Source: Candidatus Heimdallarchaeota archaeon (GTDB lineage: Archaea > Asgardarchaeota > Heimdallarchaeia > JABLTI01). From it: DNA of 47,648 bases. The number at the start of each line of letters is the position of its first letter. Positions within the stretch are counted from its first letter, which is position 1. Positions 17,611 through 26,113 of the stretch are shown in pieces. A program made the translations under genes and the position numbers. The DNA lies in the NCBI GenBank assembly GCA_019056785.1, contig DXJV01000065.1, forward strand, positions 1-47,648, read 5' to 3'. A model generated the notes under the pieces. The model saw nothing but the letters and a program-made list of their open reading frames with translations, made no database searches and was not told the DNA's origin.

Positions 17611-17946
17611 TTATTCTGACCGGAGCATAACTAAGAGCATTTTAAACTGTTCAGGTGCCTTCACAGCATGAGGGATGTTCGCAGGCAAGATGATGGACTC
17701 ATTTTCCTTCACAATAAAAGCCTCTTTGTTGATAGTGACCTCTGCCATTCCTTCCAAAACGAAAATAAAAGCCTCAAAAGGAGCAGTATGCTCGCTTAAC
17801 CCTTCGTCTTTATCAAAGGCAAATAGTGTTATTGTGCCACTTTTTCTTTTAAGAATTTGTCGGCTAACAACAGACTTTTTCTGATAAGTAATTAACTCCA
17901 GCAAGTCTACTGGTTGGTTTCCGGTTGCTTTTGATTCATCAGTCAT
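17611..17946 (-). CDS. Cupin-domain protein, 111 aa
   Basis: Single small cupin beta barrel. Motif 1 is degenerate (EHTAPFEAFIFVLEGMAEVTI: one His and Glu where G(X)5HXH is usual) and motif 2 reads ILPANIPHAVKAPEQ. These metal-binding barrels serve as sugar-phosphate isomerases, dioxygenases or sensor domains; without a partner domain the substrate cannot be told. ATG 17946 is chosen because GAGGG lies about 7 bases before it. Divergent from the alpha/beta hydrolase gene with only 78 bases between the two start codons. Confidence 0.8.
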   Translation of the reverse strand: MTDESKATGNQPVDLLELITYQKKSVVSRQILKRKSGTITLFAFDKDEGLSEHTAPFEAFIFVLEGMAEVTINKEAFIVKENESIILPANIPHAVKAPEQFKMLLVMLRSE

Positions 17947-18024
17947 TTTTACCCTCAACAAATAACCTGTAAGTCTGTTAAAGAATTGCTTGATTTAGAA
18001 ATAAAGAGCGAGTTTAAGAGTTTG

Positions 18025-18987
18025 ATGAAAAAAAATAAAAAAACTATTTCAGAGTTACCCTTGATTAAAATGCAATATACAAGTTTTTCTTTTAGAGACC
18101 ACCTTGGCATTCAGATTTTTGTTTATAAATGGTCACCAGAGCAAGAACAAGAAATCAAGGGACTTATATGCATTCTCCATGGGATGGCAGAACATGGCAA
18201 GCGTTATGAACAGCTTGCAGAAGTATTAACAGCACAAGGTTTTGTATGTTATGCCGAAGATCATCGAGGGCATGGTAAAACAATGGAAAAAGGGAAAGCA
18301 GGCTGGCTCTACGAAGATGGCATGACAGGTGTAATCAAAGATATTCATCTAGTTATTGAACATATGAGAGATGAATATCCTAACAAACCCATTTTTCTTT
18401 TTGGGCATAGTTGGGGGAGTTATCTAGCACAAGCCTACATGCAACAATTCGGTTCCGACCTTGCCGGAGTGATTTTAAGCGGTTCAAAAGGAAAACAAGC
18501 TTTACTCGGATTTCTCATTTTAATTCTGAAAATAATTATTGCTTTCAAAGGGAAAGATACTGAATCGAAATTCGTCTATAAGGTTGCAATTGAACCCTTC
18601 AATAAACCCTTTAAAGGAGAAGGATCGCCAAATGCTTGGATTTCTTCCCTAGAAGAGACAGTAAAGAAATATGATGCAGACCCTCTCTGTGGCTTTCGAC
18701 CTCCTAATGGCTATTTCTTGGAAATGACACGAATGATGAAATACCTTTGGAAGCGGAAAAATGAAGCAAAAATACCTAAAGATTTGCCTATTTTAATACT
18801 TTATGGCTCCAAGGACCCTACTAACAATTACGGGAAAGACTTGTTACCATTAATAAAGCGCTATAAGAAGTTGGGATTAGACATTAATTACAAAAAATAT
18901 GAAAATGCCCGACATGAAATTCATAACGATTTAACTAGAGATGAAGTCACAACAGACATTCTCAATTTCCTTCAACAACACACGTAA
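18025..18987 (+). CDS. Monoacylglycerol-lipase-like alpha/beta hydrolase
   Basis: Serine hydrolase of the lysophospholipase/monoacylglycerol lipase group (Hydrolase_4). The oxyanion block is CILHGMAEHGKRYEQLAEVL, followed by AEDHRGHGKT. The nucleophile serine is in FGHSWGSYLAQ, the acid is likely Asp in LYGSKDPTNNYG and the base is His in ENARHEIHND. It is cytoplasmic, about 320 residues, close to the usual family length. ATG 18025 is preferred; a TTG at 17986 would add 13 residues with no similarity to the family. Archaeal membranes lack acyl esters, so the true substrate may be a dietary or scavenged lipid or another ester. Confidence 0.85.
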   Translation: MKKNKKTISELPLIKMQYTSFSFRDHLGIQIFVYKWSPEQEQEIKGLICILHGMAEHGKRYEQLAEVLTAQGFVCYAEDHRGHGKTMEKGKAGWLYEDGMTGVIKDIHLVIEHMRDEYPNKPIFLFGHSWGSYLAQAYMQQFGSDLAGVILSGSKGKQALLGFLILILKIIIAFKGKDTESKFVYKVAIEPFNKPFKGEGSPNAWISSLEETVKKYDADPLCGFRPPNGYFLEMTRMMKYLWKRKNEAKIPKDLPILILYGSKDPTNNYGKDLLPLIKRYKKLGLDINYKKYENARHEIHNDLTRDEVTTDILNFLQQHT

Positions 18988-19005
18988 AATTGTGAAAAAA
19001 CCATA

Positions 19006-19024
19006 CCTTTTCCCTTTGAAAAGG
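19006..19024. terminator. Hairpin between convergent genes
   Basis: CCTTTT (19006-19011) pairs with AAAAGG (19019-19024) across a seven-base loop, between the hydrolase stop and the end of the minus-strand membrane protein. It could act for both strands. Confidence 0.35.
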
Positions 19025-19055
19025 AATTTGTTGTAAAAACAAAAAAGAGGAGAAA

Positions 19056-19615
19056 TTAATCATCTCCTATTATTTCATCTATTTTATTCATTCTTCCACC
19101 CAGGCGCCCTGCAAAAGTATTCAAAAGCAAAGCAATTCCACCAAAAATTGCCCCGAGTACAAGGCTAAATTTTGGGACAAATGCTTGGATGAAGGCATTT
19201 ATGTTCAAACCGGCATCATTGAACTTTGTCGTGATTAAATTGTCCAAGTATACACCTAATTTTGAGGTTGGTACGATACCGAAAAAGCTAAGAAAAGCAT
19301 CAATCGTTTGATCGATATCTGCGTATTGGCTAAACCAATAAAAAGTTTGTTTTTTACGATGAGCCAGAAGAAAAGAACAATGCCTGCAAAGATAATTAAG
19401 CCTGAGAGTATGCCTGCAAGCATTCCAGGGAACTTGTCTCGAGAAATGAAGCCAGCAAAAAATCCACCTATAATTATTCCTACCACTGAGAGTACAATGG
19501 CTAGCCACCAAGCAACTTGAATACCACCAAAGATCAAACCGATGGCTAATCCGAGAGAAATTATACTGCCAATAAGACCGCCTATCAGTATTCTAAAAAT
19601 CTTTATTGTCGTCAT
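19056..19615 (-). pseudogene. Small membrane protein with glycine-rich helices, interrupted by one-base frameshift
   Basis: From ATG 19615 the first frame gives four hydrophobic Gly/Ile-rich helices (LIGGLIGSIISLGLAIGLIF, then IIIGGFFAGFISRDKFPG) up to WLIVK. The downstream frame then reads KQTFYWFSQYADIDQ and ends in a fifth helix (LVLGAIFGGIALLL) and GGRMNKIDEIIGDD. Adding one base at the T6 run 19350-19355 (A6 in the coding strand) joins both into a 186-residue protein. The helix-turn pattern FAGFISRDKFPGMLAGILSG is typical of DUF5518-like archaeal membrane proteins of unknown role. It could be an assembly error; otherwise the gene makes two fragments. Confidence 0.7.
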
Positions 19616-19725
19616 AATGGTTATTTAAAAGGTTTTAAGGCTCTTTAATGTTAATGTCCTCCTTTTAGATGGAAAAAATAATTCATTAAAAAAAGAAAAA
19701 GAAAACTTTCGCGTTGATTAAAAAA

Positions 19726-20901
19726 TTAGTGTGGAGTTCCTAGCGGGAATTGATCGACATGGTCCCCACCATCTATAGGATAGGTTCCAACTCCGCCCCA
19801 ATCATCCCAATAGTTTCCTTCCGAAATAATTGCATTGTACCAGTAATTTCTTGCGTCATTACTTGCTACCAGACTATCGTCATAGGCTTGTGATTGATTG
19901 GAGGTTTGACCATTTAAATTGTTATTATAGAAATTGTTATGGTAGATCACCGAATCACTTGTGAAAGTCGCATTGATAGCATAGCTAGCACCATTCCGAA
20001 ACAGATTTTGGCTGACAGTAATTTTTAAAGCATCATATAATATGAGAGCTTGGGTATTGTTATAGAAGAAATTTGCTTTCACGTAAATTTCTGAACAACC
20101 ACCTATCTCTATGCCGGCAATTTTATTATAGCTACAATCATTTATTTCCAGGTTAGCGAGACTAACAGCGCCAAGGAGAAAAATACCAAAATTATTATTC
20201 AAACAGGTATTATTCATGAGCTGAATATTCTCTATCGAACCCTGATGAAACCCTCCTGGGTAGGAGTACCAATCACGCGCATCAATAAAAATGCCGATAC
20301 TACTATTAAGACAGATGTTATCATAAACATTAATGTTATCTGAGACCCCCCAGACTTCGATGGCATGAGAAAGCGAGGTTAAGGTATTTAGCTCAATTAG
20401 GCAATTTTTCGAAGAAAAGACATTTATGCCAATCATTGATTTATTTGCTTCGCCGATGAGGTTATTTTGACTTATTACTGTTCCTGGCGCAGATTCAAGA
20501 CCAATACCATAGCTTTCTGGTAAAACGGTAATAGTATTTTGGGTTATTATGGCAGTATTAGCTTTTATATTCCGGATGTAAATGCCCGCATTTCCTGAAA
20601 CGGTGCAATTATGGATGATAAAATGACTCGAGGTGTCAGAGATGAGGATACCATATACAGATTGAACTTCAATGGTTAAATTCTCGATGCGGTAGGGATC
20701 TTCCTCTGTCCCCGCACCGGGAAAGTTATATCGTTTTGTGAAGTCCTTATCTTTGGTTATCACAATGTATCCATAATTGTACTCTCGATTTGCTCGTATC
20801 CAAGCAAAAATTCCAATAAATGCGCCACCTGCAATTATAACGGCAATCAAAATGACAATACCTTTTGTGCTCATTTTTGGGAATTTATCACGAAGGCTCA
20901 C
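19726..20901 (-). CDS. Membrane-anchored NosD-like right-handed beta-helix protein
   Basis: The protein has 391 residues. A single N-terminal membrane helix (about residues 14-34) anchors an extracellular domain. The opening strand GYIVITKDKDFTKRYNFPG and GTEEDPYRIENLTIE are the standard entry into archaeal NosD/parallel-beta-helix domains. The body consists of about a dozen coils of roughly 22 residues with recurring N-N-T/N-x-F patterns (NNTCLNNNFGIFLLG, NFFYNNTQALILYD). The C-terminus YWDDWGGVGTYPIDGGD is a common cap of these proteins. The function is usually carbohydrate binding or cleavage, or a surface scaffold; no catalytic triad can be assigned. It is on the same strand as, and downstream of, the MacB-like ABC genes. 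Confidence 0.85.
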   Translation of the reverse strand: MSLRDKFPKMSTKGIVILIAVIIAGGAFIGIFAWIRANREYNYGYIVITKDKDFTKRYNFPGAGTEEDPYRIENLTIEVQSVYGILISDTSSHFIIHNCTVSGNAGIYIRNIKANTAIITQNTITVLPESYGIGLESAPGTVISQNNLIGEANKSMIGINVFSSKNCLIELNTLTSLSHAIEVWGVSDNINVYDNICLNSSIGIFIDARDWYSYPGGFHQGSIENIQLMNNTCLNNNFGIFLLGAVSLANLEINDCSYNKIAGIEIGGCSEIYVKANFFYNNTQALILYDALKITVSQNLFRNGASYAINATFTSDSVIYHNNFYNNNLNGQTSNQSQAYDDSLVASNDARNYWYNAIISEGNYWDDWGGVGTYPIDGGDHVDQFPLGTPH

Positions 20902-21027
20902 AGTCGTTCACCATACAACTAAACAATAAATATTGTTGCTTAATGAAAATTGTTATTATTTGTAAAATAGCGCTTTTTTTGACAACCACTCACCAGGCTC
21001 TTTTCTGTCTGTAGGTTTTTTAGAAAA

Positions 21028-22686
21028 CTACTTTTCTATGGCATAAGCCAAGCCATCTTGATTGACTTTTCCATCTACAAGCTCGATAACTCTGGTCCCA
21101 TCTCTAACAAGATTGATGTCGTGAGTGGTGATGATTAGTGTCTTTTTTTGTTGATGGTGGAATTGGTAAAGTTGATTCATAGCTATTTCAGCAAGTTCGG
21201 CATCCATATTTGCTGTTGGCTCATCTAAAATGAGGAGCTCAGGAGAGCCATATTGGGCGATTGCTAGTGAAGCTCTTTGTAATTCTCCGCCAGAAATTTC
21301 TAACGGAAAAGAATCCTTTCGATGGGTGATTTGAAATGGTTCAAAAAACGAATCAATCTGTTCAACGGGCAATTGTTGAGGTTTAATTGTTTTTCCTGAG
21401 AGAAGATCTTTTAAAAATAAATTCTCAGCAACGGTAATGTAAGGATGAAGGTCTCCTTGTTGTGAAACAATGCCAATATTCTCCCGTCGAAATCTCGAGC
21501 GTTGGCTTTCATTCATCTTTTGAAGTTCGTAGTTGAGGATTTTAATTGTGCCACTTGATACTGGTTCGATCCCTGTAATTAATTTGACAGCAGTTGTTTT
21601 CCCAGAGCCACTAGGACCAATAATAAAAACCATTTCCCCCTCATGAATATCAACGCTTACCTTGGAAAGAGCATGAACAGGATTATTCCTGGACCCATAA
21701 ACTTTTGAGACATTTCGTAAAGCTACTGTGATGGTTTTTGTGGCAAAATAGTCTCTAGGTAGCGTTTTTATTTCAAGGAACTTCTGCTTCCGGACTTCTT
21801 GGTGAGTAGCCTTCTTCGGTGGAATACCTTCCGGATGTTTTAACACTACAGTGGAATCTTCATGAAGCTCGAATTCCACTTGATTTTTTAATTGCATTAC
21901 ACGGTAAATTTGGTTAGGAATCCGGACATTTTGCGAAGAATCGATTTGACTTTTGAATTTGAGTGGGAAAGTTTGTTCATAGAAGCGCAAGTCTTCGAGT
22001 GTGTGCATTAGAGCGCTCACTCTCCCACTTTGAATTTCGCAAAAGCGGTCCACACCTTTGAGGAACCGGATGTCATGTGTTACCACTAATACAGTTGTGC
22101 CAAAATCGCGAGCAATCTCTCGCAACATCTTCTTGACAATTTCTGTGTTCTCCGAATCCAGCTGGCCGGTTGGTTCATCACAAAGAAGTAAAGGAGCATT
22201 CTTTGCTATCATACAAGCTATTGCTGTTCGGATCATTTCTCCCCCTGAGAGAGAACTCACATGTCTGTGTGTAAGATGGTCGATACCAAGTGACTCTAAG
22301 ATCTCTTTGGCATGTAGTTTATTCTCTTTTTTACTTGCAGATTGTAAACTTGAGGCAAATAGTAAATTATCGAAGACAGTGCCGGTCAAGAAGAGAGTTC
22401 GTTCTGGGAATTGATGAACTAACCCCACCATTCGTAAACGGTACTCCAACAATTCTTTGTCAGAAAGCGCTCCTAATTCATATTGCTCTACAAACACTTC
22501 ACCACTCGAAATAGACTCCATTCCGGCAAGTATTTTAATCAAGGTTGATTTCCCGGAGCCACTGGGGCCAATTATCGAAACAACTTCACCTTTTTTTATG
22601 TTTAAATCAATACCACGCAAAGCAGCTATTCGGACATTTGTTTCGGGATTTGCATAAATTTTGATGACATCATAGCAATCTATCAT
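21028..22686 (-). CDS. Double ABC ATPase of a MacB/LolD-like system
   Basis: Two complete ABC nucleotide-binding domains in one 552-residue chain. Domain 1 has GPSGSGKST (39-47), signature LSGGEMIR and Walker B LLLCDEPTGQ. Domain 2, from about residue 320, has GPSGSGKTT, ISGGELQRA and LLILDEPTAN. Both have intact H-loops (VTHD, TTHD), so both should hydrolyse ATP. The linker (about 230-315) is basic and unassigned. MacB/LolD ATPases normally carry one domain and dimerise; here the fusion matches the single large permease with duplicated FtsX halves next door. AGGAGTGA lies about 12 bases before ATG 22686, inside the permease 3' end, so translation is probably coupled. Confidence 0.9.
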   Translation of the reverse strand: MIDCYDVIKIYANPETNVRIAALRGIDLNIKKGEVVSIIGPSGSGKSTLIKILAGMESISSGEVFVEQYELGALSDKELLEYRLRMVGLVHQFPERTLFLTGTVFDNLLFASSLQSASKKENKLHAKEILESLGIDHLTHRHVSSLSGGEMIRTAIACMIAKNAPLLLCDEPTGQLDSENTEIVKKMLREIARDFGTTVLVVTHDIRFLKGVDRFCEIQSGRVSALMHTLEDLRFYEQTFPLKFKSQIDSSQNVRIPNQIYRVMQLKNQVEFELHEDSTVVLKHPEGIPPKKATHQEVRKQKFLEIKTLPRDYFATKTITVALRNVSKVYGSRNNPVHALSKVSVDIHEGEMVFIIGPSGSGKTTAVKLITGIEPVSSGTIKILNYELQKMNESQRSRFRRENIGIVSQQGDLHPYITVAENLFLKDLLSGKTIKPQQLPVEQIDSFFEPFQITHRKDSFPLEISGGELQRASLAIAQYGSPELLILDEPTANMDAELAEIAMNQLYQFHHQQKKTLIITTHDINLVRDGTRVIELVDGKVNQDGLAYAIEK

Positions 22687-22695
22687 TCTTATTTT

Positions 22696-25527
22696 TCACT
22701 CCTGTTTTTCTACTTTGAAGCGATAAATAGCTGGGAAAAGCACCGCAAGCCAACCGACTAATAGTAAAGCCTGTCCAAGAAGGAAGACAAGAAGAAAGAG
22801 CCACCAGGGAATTCCAGGGTGATAAGGATAATAATATTCTTTTGCTCCTAAGAAATTCAATGCTAGAACCTTTACTAAGAATAATGACGAAAGGATTGCC
22901 AGGAGTAAGGGGAGGGAATTTATTAACACATGCTCTAATGAGAAATAGCCGATGAGTTGCTGTTTTCGGGCGCCCACACGATAAAGCGAATCAATGATAC
23001 GTTTTCGTTCATCGAAAATGCGAATTGAAGTGAAAAAGCCTACAAAAACAAGCAGGAGACTCGAGAGAATGCTGAAAAAGAACAAGTTATTCTGAGTAAA
23101 AGTGTCAATATTTAACGACATTTCATTTAGTAATTGGTTATAAGAAATCGCACTAAGATTCAATGCTGCTAGTTTCGAGAGGACAGTTGGAATAGCACTC
23201 TCATTCACAGGCTGAATTAACTTTACTGTGTTTGAAGCCACCTCTGTGGAAAAGGCAACATTACCAACGATGTCACGAGCTGTTTCACGATTGGAGATGA
23301 GTGAAAAAACCTCATAATCTTTTGAGATAAGGGGTTTTTTAGGGAGAGGAACCAAAGGAAAGATGTCAAAGGAATTAATGAACGTGAGATTTGTAAGCGC
23401 AAATCTTGTGAAAGTGGCTGTGGAGAAAGCCGCCCCAGAAGTTAGTTTATTTTTGCGAGCAAAAGACCGGTCCATAAGAACAGTCATATCTTCCTCAAGT
23501 GCTAACACATCCTCTTTGTTAACTGTAATGTCTGCAGCTTGAGAAAGATCCACAACATCAATGAAAGTTGTCGGATCTTCAAGCCCAATATAATTTATTG
23601 TAAAACTGAAGGGGAAAGTAAACTCCTCATTGCTCTCTTTCAGCTTGAAGATTGTTACTTCTGTATAGGCGCGAATTTCTGAGATGTTATTTAAGTAAGC
23701 ATCTAACTCATCTGATGGGTCAACCCAATGCATTATTGCTATGTTGACTCCACCCATTGCAAGGACTGCTTCTTTCTTAGTATTAACGTCAAGTGAACGG
23801 GACATTGCCACGCCAGGGAGAATAACGGTTCCAAAAATCAAAGCCCCAAGAACCGCAACCTGAAAAATATCACGTTGTGCTACTAAGTGTTTCATCGAAA
23901 GAACGGCCATATTTTGCCTTCGCTTCCAAAGATAGTTTGTGAGAACACTCCAGAACAAAGCATTTAATCGTGCAATAATTAAGAAAGTGAATGTTAAGAG
24001 AAAGGCAATACTACACGAAATCATGAAGTAAAGTAAAGTTAAATAGGACAAGCTCGACGTGATGCTTCCAGCGCTTTGGTTTTGATTGTAGCCAACAAAA
24101 AGGAGAACCGACACCAAGCTAAAAAACAAAGCAATAATTATTAACCGAAATTCGTTGGTTGAAAAAAGATTGCGGATTTTCCGGCGCTTCTTTTGATATT
24201 CCTCAGAAATAGTCTCAGTTGTTTTCTTTGCGATGGAATGTTGAATATAAATACTCAGTGCAAAAAAGGCCCCAATAAAAGTAATGAGAGTTATGAACAA
24301 AAGGGGTTCAGTTAAAAAGCCCCGGAAAAAGGGCAAATGTTCGGCTTGAACATGTCTCGTGCTCAGAAAACCGATGAAGAAGCCAAGACAAACTCCACCA
24401 ATTGCACTTACACTTGTTAACAATAGATTTTCTAAGAAGATAAAACGCTGAATTAATGTAAAACTTATACCATATAGTTTCATTTTTCTGAAAGCATTGC
24501 TTAAATCCTTTGAACCGATATTTAAAGCTACAACACTTAAGAGGCCCACAATGAGAAAGAGTGGCGAATTAATTGAAAGGATTTTAATGGTTTCCTCAAC
24601 CCAGAAATCACTAAATTTAACGAACAGATCTTTTAGATCCGGGCAGAGTTCTACCAGAGAGTTTAGAAACGGTGAGATTGCAAGATCGTTTGATTTTGGG
24701 AAGAGCTGCAGATACTTTATCAAAGCATTGAGTTTTAAATCTGTTAAATCATATGTGAAGTCCACCAGGTGAGTAACTACGCCATAAAAAGTACCCATTT
24801 CATGAGTGACTGTATTAAAGAGTGAGTAATTTGTTAGAAACCGATTTATACCGTGGTAATTGTAAAAAGCAAGATTATCAAACGACCAATGAAAGACATC
24901 TGCTGAAAGCCCGGCTTCTATAAACGCAGCATCCAAATTATCAACAATACCAACAATGGTATAATTTAAAGGGTCACTATTTAACTCTGTTATGCTATAA
25001 TATAAACGCATTTCATTCAGAGAGATTGTTGTTTCATTGTTTTTAACCCAGAGAAGTTCAGATGAATTTCGAGGTAACCGGCCCGCAACAAGGCAGCTGC
25101 CAACAACAGTAAAAGCAACATCATCAACGGTCATTAACTCATGAGTGAGCCAAGGTTCACCGGGGATTGAAGAATTAAATTCATTGATTTGCACACTCAT
25201 TGCAGTTGTGCTATTTACAACCCGCACCCGAGGAATTAAGCTCGTTGTAAGAGTTGAGAAATCTGTTGTTAAGTTGGTAAGATAGTCACTACCAAAATCC
25301 AACAAGCCAGATTTAATCTGATTTGAACTTACACTGATAAAGCCATCATCAGACCAATTAACATGTTCCTCTTGAAATCGTTGAAATGATTGAAAACGAT
25401 GGGTATAAACAATCATAACAAGGCTAACAATTGTGAGGAAAATAAGGCCACCACTTACGATAGTGAGAAGTAACCGCTTTTTGCCGGTTTTTAAATAAAT
25501 ACTAAAAAGTTCACCTTTAGCCATCAT
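22696..25527 (-). CDS. Large FtsX/MacB-type ABC permease
   Basis: About 940 residues. A first transmembrane helix (LLLTIVSGGLIFLTIVSLVMIVY) is followed by a large extracellular domain of about 290 residues, then a block of three helices; a further pair of helices leads to a second membrane-proximal helix, a second extracellular domain and three C-terminal helices. This is a duplicated FtsX/MacB permease fused head to tail. Such mechanotransmission-type ABC proteins move lipoproteins or peptides or pull on envelope partners rather than transport solute. The start ATG 25527 (or 25524) is chosen because MAKGELFSIYLKTGKKR is a typical FtsX cytoplasmic lead; the open frame extends 30 codons further upstream. 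The ATPase gene begins 9 bases after its stop. Confidence 0.87.
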   Translation of the reverse strand: MMAKGELFSIYLKTGKKRLLLTIVSGGLIFLTIVSLVMIVYTHRFQSFQRFQEEHVNWSDDGFISVSSNQIKSGLLDFGSDYLTNLTTDFSTLTTSLIPRVRVVNSTTAMSVQINEFNSSIPGEPWLTHELMTVDDVAFTVVGSCLVAGRLPRNSSELLWVKNNETTISLNEMRLYYSITELNSDPLNYTIVGIVDNLDAAFIEAGLSADVFHWSFDNLAFYNYHGINRFLTNYSLFNTVTHEMGTFYGVVTHLVDFTYDLTDLKLNALIKYLQLFPKSNDLAISPFLNSLVELCPDLKDLFVKFSDFWVEETIKILSINSPLFLIVGLLSVVALNIGSKDLSNAFRKMKLYGISFTLIQRFIFLENLLLTSVSAIGGVCLGFFIGFLSTRHVQAEHLPFFRGFLTEPLLFITLITFIGAFFALSIYIQHSIAKKTTETISEEYQKKRRKIRNLFSTNEFRLIIIALFFSLVSVLLFVGYNQNQSAGSITSSLSYLTLLYFMISCSIAFLLTFTFLIIARLNALFWSVLTNYLWKRRQNMAVLSMKHLVAQRDIFQVAVLGALIFGTVILPGVAMSRSLDVNTKKEAVLAMGGVNIAIMHWVDPSDELDAYLNNISEIRAYTEVTIFKLKESNEEFTFPFSFTINYIGLEDPTTFIDVVDLSQAADITVNKEDVLALEEDMTVLMDRSFARKNKLTSGAAFSTATFTRFALTNLTFINSFDIFPLVPLPKKPLISKDYEVFSLISNRETARDIVGNVAFSTEVASNTVKLIQPVNESAIPTVLSKLAALNLSAISYNQLLNEMSLNIDTFTQNNLFFFSILSSLLLVFVGFFTSIRIFDERKRIIDSLYRVGARKQQLIGYFSLEHVLINSLPLLLAILSSLFLVKVLALNFLGAKEYYYPYHPGIPWWLFLLVFLLGQALLLVGWLAVLFPAIYRFKVEKQE

Positions 25528-25612
25528 ACTTGTTGAATGGTGTGAGTGTTTCAAACAAAATAACTCCTCAAGATTATCAAGAGATAAGATCTTTAAATTT
25601 AAAAAGATTAAG

Positions 25613-25629
25613 AACATTTTCAGAATGTT
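25613..25629. promoter_or_regulatory. Inverted repeat, possible operator upstream of the permease
   Basis: AACATT (25613-25618) and AATGTT (25624-25629) form a perfect six-base inverted repeat with a five-base spacer, about 90 bases before the permease start. It is a candidate binding site for the regulator encoded at 26114, but this link is inference. Confidence 0.3.
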
Positions 25630-25702
25630 AATTATTCAGTTTGTTTTGAACAAAATCATGCTTTTCCTGGAAAAATCGGTCTAGCCGAAACTATAGCTAG
25701 AG

Positions 25703-25734
25703 AAAAAAAAGAAAAGCCAGTTTGATTTGGCTTT
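25703..25734 (-). terminator. Hairpin and T-run terminator of the small secreted peptide gene
   Basis: On the minus strand AAAGCCA (25734-25728) pairs with TGGCTTT (25719-25713), an eight-base loop between, and is followed by TTCTTTTTTTTCT. It begins five bases after the peptide stop codon. It has the form of an intrinsic terminator and separates the peptide transcript from the permease gene. Confidence 0.65.
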
Positions 25735-25739
25735 AGAAA

Positions 25740-25979
25740 TTACTGACAAAAAGAACATTGACTTGAAATTGGACTTGTTGGTTTTAAAATCAATTGCCCG
25801 CCGAGTGATATTTCTTCACCCATCCAATTTCCCGGACCGGGGCTATTGCCAGGATCATCAGGTCCGCTTTCGGCTGGCACAGGTTCAGCATTTAGTATGC
25901 TTACACTTAGCACACTGGCAATTGAAACAACACTTACAAGTGCAATAATTCCAATTAAAACCTTTGTTTTAGTTTTCAC
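25740..25979 (-). CDS. Small secreted peptide, 79 aa
   Basis: I do not recognise a family. The N-terminus is a textbook signal peptide: a basic start (MKTKTK), a hydrophobic core (VLIGIIALVSVVSIASVLSV) and a small-residue region (LNAEPVPAES). The mature part is only about 45 residues, rich in Pro, Gly and Ser (GPDDPGNSPGPGNW), and ends in a CxxC-like sequence (QCSFCQ). A TATA-like element TATTTATATC lies about 60 bases upstream and a strong terminator follows directly, so it is a separate, probably well-expressed unit. It sits between a divergent two-HTH regulator and the MacB-like ABC permease, which raises the idea of a signal or substrate; nothing in the sequence proves it. Confidence 0.6.
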   Translation of the reverse strand: MKTKTKVLIGIIALVSVVSIASVLSVSILNAEPVPAESGPDDPGNSPGPGNWMGEEISLGGQLILKPTSPISSQCSFCQ

Positions 25980-26067
25980 GTTTAAGTCCCCAAGTTTTAG
26001 TTCAATTATTAAAAGGTCTGTTTAAACAGAACACTTAAAATATTTATATCTAATAAATAGTATAACA

Positions 26068-26080
26068 CATATAAAAAATA
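26068..26080 (+). promoter_or_regulatory. Candidate TATA box for the two-HTH regulator
   Basis: The stretch CATATAAAAAATA lies 34-46 bases before the GTG at 26114. This spacing suggests a short leader. The neighbouring minus-strand TATA-like element serves the secreted peptide gene, so both genes share a 134-base control region. Confidence 0.45.
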
Positions 26081-26113
26081 TTCCATAGAAAAGGCAAAGG
26101 TTGGAAAAATAGC